Shown here: in pieces, positions 27,950-39,713 of the stretch
Layout of the letters: each line of letters starts with the position of its first letter
Numbering within the stretch: position 1 is the first letter of the stretch
Program-made: the position numbers and the translations under genes
NCBI GenBank assembly: GCA_021208265.1
Contig: JAJOJU010000024.1
Location: 1-50,933 of the forward strand
From: Alphaproteobacteria bacterium
Lineage (GTDB): Bacteria > Pseudomonadota > Alphaproteobacteria > Micavibrionales > Micavibrionaceae
DNA length: 50,933 nt
Reading direction: 5' to 3'
Notes under the pieces: generated by a model
Told to the model about the DNA's origin: nothing
What the model saw: only the letters and a program-made list of their open reading frames with translations
Databases searched by the model: none

Positions 27950-29453
27950 ATGCGGTTTCGCGCGCTGCTTTTTGCTTTGGGTATACTGGCAATTATACAA
28001 CAGCCCGCATTGGCGGCGCTCCACCTGCGATGCCGGGGCTGAAGGCACAATCGTTTACAACAAGGATCATAAAGCCGTTCAGTTTTGCGACGGTACGGAC
28101 TGGATTTCCATGTCCGGCAATTTTGGCGGCGGCGGCAGCTTGCCGGCTTTGAACAGCGCTCAGATATTAGTGGGGGATGCCTCAAACGCTGCCGCAGCTG
28201 TGACGATGTCAGGCGATGCTACGCTCTCGAACACCGGTGTTTTGAACATCGCTAATGATGCCCTGCTGGGGCCTGAAATTTCCGCCGGTTCCATCACAAA
28301 CAGCCATCTGGCGGGGTCAATCGCGCTTTCCAAGCTTTCGATTACGGGTACGGCGGATGGTTCAAAATTCCTGCGTGATGATGGGGCGTGGCAAGCCGTG
28401 CCTTCCGGCGCGGATAATCTCGGGAATCATACGGCGACAGCCACCCTGAATATGAGTAACAACAACATTACGAATGGGGGAGCCATATACGGCTCCAGCG
28501 GACATTTCAACAGATCATCCGACCACTGGTCAACAGGCGGTTTTTATGGCGTTGGCTCTCTCGGTCAGCTTGACACACATGGCGCCTACGAAATAACGCT
28601 TACGTCCAATGGCTATAGAAACTCCAGCAACCAGTGGGTATCATACGGCGCTAACGGTAATACGGGTGCTTCGCAGATCAGACTGAGCCCACTGGGGAAT
28701 ATTGTTTTCTCTGCTGATGCTACCAAAGCCACAGGTAGTGCCGCCGCGCTCACGCCGCGCATGACGATTGCCAGCAACGGGGCGATCGCCGTTCCCGGCA
28801 CCATAACGGCGGGGGCTTTTGTAGGCGATGGTTCGGGCCTGACCGGGGTAAGCGGTGCTGATAACCTCGGTGCGGGCGGTACCACAACAGGTACGTTATA
28901 CAGCAGCAATGCCTCCGGCTACGGCTATATCGGTAGTGAGGGCGGCAGTACAGGCGCTTATATGCGGTTTGACGGTACTCCCGCATCATCCGCCGGGAAT
29001 ATCTATGTGAACCTGCTGGGCACGTGGGAATACCGTTTTAACGTTGGATATTTTGGTCCTTACGCCACCAATCTGAATGATTTGGGATCTTCCACCGTGC
29101 GTTGGAAAGATGGTTACTTTGCCGGAAATGTTAACGCGGCGGCTTATCTTCATACCTCGGACGAACGCCTCAAAAAAGATATCGTGGATATCGATGACCC
29201 CTTGGCGCTTATCAATTCCCTGCGCGGTGTACATTATAAATGGAAGGAAAGCGATAAGCCTGCTTACGGTCTGATCGCTCAGGAAGTTGAAAAAGTAATG
29301 CCTGATGCCGTAAATACGGATGGTCAGGGCATGAAAGCCGTTGAATATGACCAGGTTATCGGCCCGTTGATTGAAGCTGTAAAAGCTCAGCAAAAAGAGA
29401 TTGAAGCCCTGAAAGCCGAGATTGACGTGCTTAAATCTAAAGGGCAAGAATAG
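27950..29453 (+). CDS. Secreted tail-fibre-like protein with S74 chaperone domain, frameshifted in the data
   Basis: About 500 residues. The ATG at 27950, behind a GGGGGGA ribosome-binding sequence, opens a signal peptide (MRFRALLFALGILAIIQQPALA). The frame changes at about 28011-28025, continuing STCDAGAEGTIVYNKDHKA. After that comes a repetitive, Ser/Gly/Asn-rich region (about residues 60-380) like trimeric fibre shafts. The last 110 residues are an intramolecular chaperone of endosialidase (peptidase S74): HTSDERLKKDIVDIDD holds the Ser-Lys cleavage dyad and AYGLIAQEVEKVMPDAV is conserved; a final coiled coil ends it. It probably forms a self-processed trimer at the cell surface. The next gene starts 4 bp later. 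Confidence 0.87.
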
Positions 29454-29457
29454 ATCA

Positions 29458-31221
29458 ATGCGTAAGATCGTTCTTTTTTCTTTGCTGTTGTTGTTGAGCT
29501 GGCCTCTAACCGCCAGTGCGCTGGATAGTTGCGTAGTGCCGAGCGGTGCTACCTATAACATTGATGAGCACAGTACATGTCAGTCGATTACAAATAACCA
29601 TGCTTCAGGCTCCGATATTATGGTGCCTACGAAAACAGCAACAGAGTGGAGCAGCGGTGGAACGGCATTCTTGAATGCTTTGCCAGCTAACGTTACAAAA
29701 GCAGCATGTTCAGCATCTTGCGGCGCAGTCACAAGCTGTTCGGCTGGTGGTGGTGGTGAAAGTAATCTCTATTGCTGGGCTACCCAGGCCGCCTATCCGG
29801 CCCCAATGAGCTGCGGTGAAGTGTGGACTCATATGTCCAAGACCGGTCCCTGTGCCGTGAAGGACGATGGAACGCTTTGGTGCTGGGACAATACGCTCGC
29901 GACAACCCCTACCCAGATTCCGGGCAACGATTGGATGTTCGTTTCGGCAGATGGTCAAAGCCAGGGATGTGCCATTAAAACCGACAACACCTTGTGGTGC
30001 TGGGGTCCTGATAATTATGGTCAATGTGGTGATGGAAATGCGGGTACTACGGCTACCGTGCCCCATACAGCACCGGTGCAGGTTGCGGGGTCTTGGAAAT
30101 TTGTAGCGCGGGGGGATAACCAAACCTGCGGTATCAAAACAGATGATACCGGATGGTGTTGGGGTTACAATTACTATGGTCAGCTTGGCAACGGAATCGG
30201 CAGTATTTGTCACCAAACTTCCGGCTGTACAACAGGCGCCCGCGAGCATGGGCCCGTAGCCATCGTGGGCGGGGGTACATGGAAGTTCGTTTCCGTTGCA
30301 TCCCGGACAAGTTGTGGGGTTAAAACGGATGGAACCGGATGGTGCTGGGGCCGCGGCGATAGTGGTGAGCGCGGCGATGGCGTTTCTGGTGCCAACAAGG
30401 CAGTGTCTTCCCCTAAAGCCATCAGCGGTGGCGGTACGTGGCTTGAGGTCTATGCCGCCGTGGGTGGGCTTAAGACCACCGGGGTAGCCTACAAATGGGG
30501 AACAACTGCTTCTGCGGGGGGTGCTACACCGTCAGTCATTGCTGGCGGTCATTTATATAAAAGCATTTCACCGGGATCAAAATTTTGTGGCGTAAGGACC
30601 GATGGTGCTATTTATTGCGCCAGTGGAAGCGGTAGCTACACATACTATGATACCATGTCCCCAGTCAGTGGTGGTTTGAATGCTGAAACAGCAGGCATGT
30701 ATGGTAGGTGCGCTCTTATCAATTCTCGAAGCCAACCTATGGGTTGCCGTGCTCCATGGGGTATTTACCCAACCGGCCCGACCGTGGCGCCTGGCGGATC
30801 TTTTACGGCTTATTTAAACGGGGGTACTTGTGCGGAAGGATGCACCAGCGAAACCCGTACTTGTAATGATGGTGTTTTAAGTGGAACCTATACGACACGG
30901 GATTGTACGGCCGGTCAATCAATCGGTGGGTACTGCTGGTATTTATTGGGCGGTAGTGACAAGTCCTGTGATACCACCTGTGCTCCCCATGGCGGCTGTA
31001 ACCTGACGGGTACACGAAATTATGTCGGCAGCTCGGGTACTAACGCTAACTGCGTAGCTGTTTTGCAGGCTTTAGGTGAAACGGCAAGCGCGGCAGGGGC
31101 CGGCAGTCATACTGCTGGAGCCGGGTGTTACATAACAGGCAATTACTGGCGTCGTAATACGACAGCTGCAACCACATGTGAGGTTGAGGAGGATAGCCGC
31201 GCCTGTGCCTGTAATCTATAA
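29458..31221 (+). CDS. Secreted RCC1-repeat protein
   Basis: This 588-residue intact product has a signal peptide (MRKIVLFSLLLLLSWPLTASA). At least five repeats of about 50 residues resemble RCC1 blades: WTHMSKTGPCAVKDDGTLWCW, FVSADGQSQGCAIKTDNTLW, FVARGDNQTCGIKTDDTGW, FVSVASRTSCGVKTDGTGW and a weaker SISPGSKFCGVRTDGAIYC. They would form a beta-propeller. Cys pairs in most repeats (GxxxxCxxKxDxTxxCW) suggest disulphides. The C-terminal 150 residues are Cys- and Thr/Gly-rich (CAEGCTSETRTCNDG). It starts 4 bp after the S74 gene, so the two make one unit, probably surface or adhesive. Confidence 0.85.
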   Translation: MRKIVLFSLLLLLSWPLTASALDSCVVPSGATYNIDEHSTCQSITNNHASGSDIMVPTKTATEWSSGGTAFLNALPANVTKAACSASCGAVTSCSAGGGGESNLYCWATQAAYPAPMSCGEVWTHMSKTGPCAVKDDGTLWCWDNTLATTPTQIPGNDWMFVSADGQSQGCAIKTDNTLWCWGPDNYGQCGDGNAGTTATVPHTAPVQVAGSWKFVARGDNQTCGIKTDDTGWCWGYNYYGQLGNGIGSICHQTSGCTTGAREHGPVAIVGGGTWKFVSVASRTSCGVKTDGTGWCWGRGDSGERGDGVSGANKAVSSPKAISGGGTWLEVYAAVGGLKTTGVAYKWGTTASAGGATPSVIAGGHLYKSISPGSKFCGVRTDGAIYCASGSGSYTYYDTMSPVSGGLNAETAGMYGRCALINSRSQPMGCRAPWGIYPTGPTVAPGGSFTAYLNGGTCAEGCTSETRTCNDGVLSGTYTTRDCTAGQSIGGYCWYLLGGSDKSCDTTCAPHGGCNLTGTRNYVGSSGTNANCVAVLQALGETASAAGAGSHTAGAGCYITGNYWRRNTTAATTCEVEEDSRACACNL

Positions 31222-31230
31222 ATTGCCGGT

Positions 31231-32125
31231 TCAGATTTTTGCATACCACGTGCTGCGGGCTTGGCCGTGGCGCATCAGGTAGCCATCCGATACCAGCTCC
31301 CCTAACCGCAGTTTCAGCGTGGCGCGCGCGCCTTTGGTGAGGCGTTCGATATCCTTCATGCTAAGGCGCTCATGCTTATCGAACAGCTTTAGGACCTTGC
31401 GGGATAGTTCGGGCAGGGATGTTACGCCGCTGCGGTCTTTCTCCAGCCGCGCGGCCAGATCATCCTTCCGGCTTGTCAAGACATTCAGCATATAATCAAT
31501 CCAGCCCGGCCAATCTGCATCGCCGTTTTCCACCCCGGCTTTCAGCTTGTAAATCTCGCTGTAAAACAGCGCGGCTTCCGTGCCCTTGGGGGGCGTCCAG
31601 CAGCGCGAAGGGCGCATAAGTATAGCCCTTGCGGAACATAAGAAGCGTGATGAGCTGGCGGAGCGTGCGCTGGTTATCCGCCGCAAATGGCGCCAGCTGG
31701 TAAAACACGCCTGCAAACACGGCGATGGTGAGGAGCGGGTGCAGCTCGCTATCTTCTATATTTTTGGCCAGCCACTGCATCAGCTTTTCAAACAGCGCGG
31801 CGGCCTGATCAGGCGGCGGGGTTTCCAGCGTGCCGAGCAGCATTTCGCCATCCGTAAAGCTTTCCGGCACGTCCTGCCCGCGGGCACCGCCCGCCCCTTT
31901 GGTCAGCACCATATTGAGCTTCATGGCCATATCGCTGCCCAGGGGCATAGCGCGGAAGGCTTCGAACACGGCGTGCAGATCCTTCCCATGCGCGGCGACA
32001 TCACCCAGCAATTGCAGGCTGGTGGTATGAGCCTCCAGCGCTTCCCAGCGGCCTTGAAAGCGGTCGATTGAGGCAAGCGTAATGATGGATTTCTGCGAGA
32101 TAGCGAGGGCGCGGATATTAAGCAT
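31231..32125 (-). CDS. Fic-fold protein with degenerate active site, frameshifted in the data
   Basis: About 297 residues. A Fic domain is recognisable from SFTDGEMLLGTLETPP through LHPLLTIAVFAGVFYQLAPFAADNQRTLRQLITLLMF, followed by KGYTYAPFALLD. The active-site loop should read HPFxxGNGRxxR; here it is LAPFAADNQRTLR, with the catalytic His and the GNG glycine changed. AMPylation of the normal kind is therefore doubtful. The frame changes in G6 at 31588-31593; five gives LLDAPKGTEAALFYSEIYK. The C-terminal part (PELSRKVLKLFDKHERLSMKD to the end) looks like a winged helix, common in Fic proteins. No antitoxin-like neighbour. It is a solitary gene between the RCC1 protein and argS. Confidence 0.72.
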
Positions 32126-32168
32126 CGTGGCCGATTATAGCTGAACATAGCCGTTTTAGCCAGAGGGG

Positions 32169-33927
32169 TTACATCCGCTCCGGCACCTTGATGCCAAGAA
32201 GGTCAAGGCAGGTTTCTATCATGCGCGCGGTGGCGGCGCATAAGCTAAGGCGGCTGGCCTTAAGCGCCGCATCGGATTCCGATAAAATATGGCACTGGCC
32301 ATAGAATGTGCTGAAGGCCTGCGCCAGTTTGAACACGTAATCACAGATGATATGCGGGGTGTAATGATTGAGCGCCCCCGCGAAATGATCGGGGAATTCG
32401 AGGAGAAGAAGCGCGAGCGGTCTGTCAGCATCCTGCAACATAAAGGCGGGGGCGGCTTGCGGCGCATACTCCGCCTTCCTGAGCAGCGATTTGATCCGCA
32501 CGGTTTGGTAAAGCAAATAAGGCCCGGTTTTGCCTTCAAAGCTGGTCATGCGGTCGAGATCAAACACGTAATCGGCGCTGCGGTTGTTTTGCAAGTCAGC
32601 AAATTTAATGGCGGCAATGGCCACTTTCCCGGCGATATCGGCCTTTTCCTCAGCGCTGAAACCCTTGGCGATATCGGCCTCGGCCAGCCGCGCATTGGCT
32701 TTTTCCACGCCCATCGCGATTAAATCCTCCAGCTTCATCACGCCGCCCGCGCGGGTTTTGAAGGGTTTGCCATCAGGCCCGTTCATGGTGCCGAAACCGG
32801 CATGGGTAAGCTCGGTGCTTTCCGGGGCTATACCTGATTTGCGCGCCGCGCGGAACACTTGTTCAAAATGTAAGGATTGACGCTGATCCACCACGTAGAG
32901 GATTTTGGCGGGGCTAAATTCCTGCATGCGCTCCACAATGGTCGCCAGATCAGTCGTGCCATACATCACCGCACCATCGGATTTATAAAGGATGAGCGGC
33001 GGCATTTCTTTTTTGTCGCTCTCCTGTTCCACGGGAACCACAACAGCGCCTTCGCTTTCAACAGCAAAGCCCCGTTTTTTAAGATCATCCACCATTGCAG
33101 CGATGAAAGGATGGGAATCCGCCTCGCCCTTCCAGAGATCAAACTGCACGCCGAGCGCCTCAAAATTACCCTTCATCCCGGCGATTGATACGGCAATGAA
33201 ATGTTCCAGAGCGCGCGGTAGCCGGGGCGGCCATCCTGCAATTCCAGCGTGGCTTTGCGGGCGAGATCCAGCCGGGCCGGATCTTCCTTGCAAGCGTTGG
33301 ACGCCGCCGGATAAATCACTTCCAGATCGGCCATGGAAACAGGGCTTTCCTCAGGATAAGGCCCTGTGAAGGCGGCATCGAAATACGGCCATGCGGGGTT
33401 TCTGATTTCCAGCTCGCTGATAATCTGCCCCATCGGCGTACCCCAATCGCCCATGTGAACATCACCCAGCGCGTTATAGCCTGCGTAAAGGCACATGCGG
33501 CGCAGCGCATCGCCAATAATTGACGATCTTAAATGCCCCACATGCATCGCTTTGGCGATGTTGGGGCCGCCATAATCCAGCACCACTGTTTGCCCCTTGC
33601 CGGGTTGGTCAGTGAGGGTTTCTTTTTGGACAAAATTGGATAAGTTATTGGATATAAATGAATCTTTAAGGGTAATGTTCAGGAAGCCTGGTCCGGCAAT
33701 CTCCAGTTTTTCAAACTCATCGCGGGAAGACAGGGTATCCAGAACGGCCTGCGCCACCTCACGTGGGTTTTTGCCTGCCTGCTTGGCAGCTGCCAGTGCG
33801 CCGTTGCATTGAAACTGCGCCAGATCAGGCGGTCGGACACCCGCACCGCGCCCAGCTTTTTATCAAGACCAAGGCGTTCAAAGGCGGAACCGACAATATC
33901 GGAAAGAATGTTGGTTAGGCTGCTCAT
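32169..33927 (-). CDS. argS: Arginyl-tRNA synthetase, two frameshifts in the data
   Basis: The class I synthetase that charges tRNA-Arg, about 586 residues after joining three frames. MSSLTNILSDIVGSAFERLG starts the N-terminal tRNA-binding domain. The frame changes at about 33828-33832 (SDR, then PDLAQFQCNGALAAAKQAG) and again at about 33201-33206 (GYRALW, then HFIAVSIAGMKGNFEALG). The HIGH motif is HVGHLRS after YGGPNIAKAM; ILYVVDQRQSLHFEQVF and LKLEDL-type motifs follow. The C-terminal anticodon domain ends DLLGIKVPERM. As an essential single-copy enzyme it is most likely intact in the cell. Codirectional with the membrane protein upstream (12 bp). Confidence 0.94.
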
Positions 33928-33939
33928 TACCAAGGGGTT

Positions 33940-34506
33940 TTACCTGCCTTGGATGATCTTTTCAATCCCCAGCGTTTGAACCAGATCATAATAAATCAAT
34001 ACGATCAAACCCATCAACAGAGCTGCCCCGCCAAGATGCAGCCATTTTGATTGCTTGGCGGCGTAACGATTGCTGGCAGCATCGAAGATTTCATCACCGA
34101 ATATAACGGACAAAAACGTGCCGATACAGCACAGCACAATAATGCTCCAATAGGGCCAGGGCTGTGTCAGAATTTCATAGAACAGGCGTGTGAGCGCAGT
34201 TTTTTGGTAGGAATCAGGGTTATAAATCATGGCAACACCGTTGATCGTAAAGGCCAGCACCCATACTATCATTCCGTGAATACCATACGCATGCCGGTCA
34301 GCAGCCGCACGGGAAAATCGAGCAGAAAACCCGGCATCTGCCACCGGTGTGCAGAGCACAAAAAAGCTCCATGTCAAGGCAGCGACAATACCACCTGAAG
34401 TGAGGCCGTAGTGCCAGGACAGCCAGCCGAAATAGCCTGCGACCACTAAAACCAGCAGGGCGTAACGGGCCAAATCTTTCTGCATGCGGGACAGGGAAGA
34501 CAGCAT
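33940..34506 (-). CDS. Five-helix membrane protein of unknown function
   Basis: The 188-residue product has hydrophobic segments at about 14-31, 36-53, 77-95, 118-136 and 155-175. I do not name a family. Within the frame, residues about 60-75 (ARFSRAAADRHAYGIH) are oddly polar. Reading the same DNA one base over gives GFLLDFPVRLLTGMRMVFTE, which is far more membrane-protein-like, so two compensating indels between about 34283 and 34325 probably scramble this part. It lies 12 bp before argS and just after the large unknown gene at 34547. Confidence 0.65.
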   Translation of the reverse strand: MLSSLSRMQKDLARYALLVLVVAGYFGWLSWHYGLTSGGIVAALTWSFFVLCTPVADAGFSARFSRAAADRHAYGIHGMIVWVLAFTINGVAMIYNPDSYQKTALTRLFYEILTQPWPYWSIIVLCCIGTFLSVIFGDEIFDAASNRYAAKQSKWLHLGGAALLMGLIVLIYYDLVQTLGIEKIIQGR

Positions 34507-34546
34507 AATTTTATTTTATTCGGTATGAGCTTTAAAACAAGCTGGA

Positions 34547-36702
34547 TTAGATGCCGAGAGAATGAAGCGGGTTTTTTAGCTGGCTGCCAGATCAGGGGCG
34601 CCCAGCGTGCTTTATCTCTCTCCCGTGCTTCTTCGGCGAAATCTTCAAAATTTGCCCATTCGGCGCGCTGGCTATGAATTTGACGGCGCAAGGTTTCATA
34701 TCCCTTGGGGAAGCTAGCTTTATTGTGCTGGAAAAACTCATCATCGTTTTAAGGCCAGAGCCAGATCATTTGAGTGAGCAGGAAGCTGAACTTCTATCAT
34801 CTTTATCCCAGAAAGTCTGAAGCGTTTCCTGTTCTGTACGTTTAAGGCTAACAAAATGGGGTTGCAGCAGGATGACATTACTTCCCGCATAGCTGGGCAC
34901 GGGTATAGTCGTTCGTATTTCGCCCGGAATGGGGATTGAGCCTTTGATTTCCTCTCCACGCTCTCTTGCGGCTTTAATGTCCTCGGCACGTTTAATGATG
35001 GCATCTGCTTCTGCCGGCAGAGCGTTTTCCGGCCAATCTTTTAGATCAGGAAGCCCTACGATCTGGGCGACTGACAGCTTCATGGATGGGTCTTTGATTT
35101 GGGTATAACCCATGGCGCCGAGCCGGTCCAGATTGTAGCTGTCATCCTCTTTTTTGGGCCAGTCTACTTTTCCTTCATTGTCTTTTAGCCACGCTCTGAA
35201 TGATTTTTCATTGATTTTGTAAGAGCCGTCAGCCTGAGGTTCAAATACGAAATCTACAGGGGTTGTCTTCAGTGTTTTTTCCAGATCAAGGAAGTAATCC
35301 CTTTGATTAACTTTATAACTGCCGTCAGGATTTAGTTCGAAAAGCGCGCCGGGTTTGTCCTGTGCCGTTGTTTGCAGCCATTGAATGTAATCTTTCTCTG
35401 AAGCCAGAACCACTTTGATAGCCTCGGTTAGCTCCTTGTATTGGGGGATGTCTTCATTAATGCCGTGTAGAAGATGGCTGTCGATGTCATCCGGTTTATG
35501 AAGATAAACAGGTAAATCCAGATCCATGCCGGGTACGTTCCCTGACTTTCTTTGATAGGCATTCGATGCTGCATAGGAGAGGCCGGTCAGGAACATGGAG
35601 CCTGCTGCTACTGTGGCTAATATCGGGGCCCCATCCAGATGCTCATCCCGAAGGCAACTAATCCGCCAGCCATATAGGGAAGTTCAGAGTAATTTTGAAG
35701 CCGTTCTGATATGGCTTTTTTCCCATCGATGCCTCTTTCTATCCCATATTGGCGGATGGACTCTGCCACGCTTTCCGAAGGTTTTTCCAAGACCTTGAAT
35801 ACCCCACGCAAGGGCAGCATAAATACATCGGTTGCTTTTTCTGCCAAGTCGTTTGCCGCATAAGGAAGGGCCCGTAAAAATTTTTCTGCCCGTGTGGAGG
35901 CACCTTGGTACGTGTCTGATTTTTTTGCCCTTTCAAGACTTTCCCAGGAATTCCACCATGTGCCGATATCTTCGGTAATTGTACCGCCCGAAAGATAATT
36001 CACCAGATTTTGTGATTGTTCCGGGACGGATGTAAGAGTGTCTTTGGCAAGCGAGAGAGTATTATTACTCAAGAAACCGCCTAAATCCGACACATCGTTC
36101 TTAACCGTCACCAAAAGATCGGTAACCGGGGTCACAAAATTATTCTTAAGGCTGTCTGCGGACCAGAAGCTAATCGGTTGGGTATTTTCCGGTTTATAGG
36201 CAATGGCATCCAGCTTGCTGGCTACATCGAAGATCTGTTTATCGGGGTCTTTCACGGTCAGTGTTTTAAATGCCGCAAGGCCAAAGCCACTCAAGCCGAC
36301 ATCCATCCATGATCCCAAGCTGCCTGACCATGCCAGATTAGAATATTGCCGCACATTGTCTTTTGTCCATTGATCCCAGTTGCTGGTACCCGGAGGTATG
36401 TAGGCGGGGTTCATTTTTAACCGGGGATCACTAAGAGCCGTATCGTAAACGGTATCGCCTTCCATAAATCCTTTTGCAGCGGCTTTTAGACCCTGAACAC
36501 CAGTCCATGTACGAAAGATTCCGCCTGCTATATTTCCTGTCAGGATGAGCGCCAGTCCGCCAACTAAAACGCCGGCTTCGCCGGGGGCTAGAATAATATT
36601 GGAAACTTTGCCAGGGTTTTTATGTATCCAACGCTCGGCATCGGAGAATGATAATTCGTTAAAAAAAATTGGTAATGCGTTTTCAGCAATTTCTTAACCC
36701 AT
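34547..36702 (-). CDS. Large unknown protein with internal repeats, several frameshifts in the data
   Basis: Pieces at about 36690-35620, 35640-34770 and 34760-34550 join into one protein of about 715 residues. The putative ATG at 36702 is followed at once by GGT TAA, so that codon or the start is in error; the frame after it (EIAENALPIFFNELSFSDAE) is open and includes a hydrophobic helix (AGVLVGGLALILTGNIAGGIF). The frame changes near 35625-35640 (FGMSIW to DGAPILATVAAGSMFL) and near 34770 (to DEFFQHNKASFPKGYETLRR). The end may be QPAKNPLHSLGI at 34547 if A6 (on the minus strand) is one too long, otherwise 34446. Near-repeats NPDGSYKVN, QADGSYKINE and EDDSYNLD stand about 35-45 residues apart. 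A CtrA-type box lies 37 bp before the ATG. Family unknown. Confidence 0.5.
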
Positions 36703-36738
36703 ATGACTCGAATATACAGCCACTATGGGGAATAACTA

Positions 36739-36753
36739 TTAACATAATGTTAA
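36739..36753 (-). promoter_or_regulatory. CtrA-type box (TTAA-N7-TTAA), palindromic
   Basis: TTAACATAATGTTAA has the TTAA-N7-TTAA spacing of CtrA sites. With flanks it is a perfect 17-base palindrome (ATTAACAT-A-ATGTTAAT). It lies between the gyrB stop (36778) and the ATG (36702) of the large unknown gene. The half-sites TTAACA/TGTTAA and the 3-base gap are the same as at 17273. Binding is inferred. Confidence 0.5.
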
Positions 36754-36777
36754 TTTGTGAAAATATAGAGGGGCTAT

Positions 36778-39276
<2,499 letters not shown>

Positions 39277-39360
39277 TTATTATTCAAGCCTTCTTTATAG
39301 CATGCTGATCTGCTAAAACATAGAGAAATCAGCGGGTTTTGGCGATTTTACCCCCGATTT

Positions 39361-39669
39361 TTAACGCGTTGGTTTTTTATTTGTCTGGCAAGTGGGTGTG
39401 CCGCCCAGTTGCAGGCTTTTTGAACATTTAATTTCTTCCAGAAATTGATCCTTCAGATAGCAGTGCCCGGTGGAGGAATTCAGCATCGATGCCTGCATTA
39501 CCAGTAGCTTGCAGCCTTCCTTTGTTGCGGCCGGGACGTAGACTGTCGCTGTATTGGAATACACCCAGACATGGCTGGCAGGCTCGGTATTCTGTGCATG
39601 AGCATAAGAAATATAAGAAAAAACCATCGCGGCGAGGGCAAAACACGTTATGATAAGTGAGGATTTCAT
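39361..39669 (-). CDS. Small unknown secreted protein
   Basis: The 102-residue product starts with a signal peptide (MKSSLIITCFALAAMVFSYI, cut after AHA). The mature part has five Cys (EGCKLL, GHCYLKD, IKCSKS, TCQTN), enough for two disulphides, and no recognised domain. An in-frame ATG 30 bases upstream (39699) would add MQINFLRRIT and is less likely. It is divergent from recF with 44 bp between the starts, and lies upstream of gyrB on the same strand. Confidence 0.6.
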   Translation of the reverse strand: MKSSLIITCFALAAMVFSYISYAHAQNTEPASHVWVYSNTATVYVPAATKEGCKLLVMQASMLNSSTGHCYLKDQFLEEIKCSKSLQLGGTPTCQTNKKPTR

Positions 39670-39713
39670 AGTGATTCTCCTAAGAAAATTGATCTGCAAA
39701 TTCTAATCTCGTT

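Noticed and set aside
27950-31221. Prophage remnant because of the S74 tail-fibre-like domain
   Set aside because: Signal peptides, no phage structural or integration genes, and an RCC1 protein next to it point to bacterial surface proteins.
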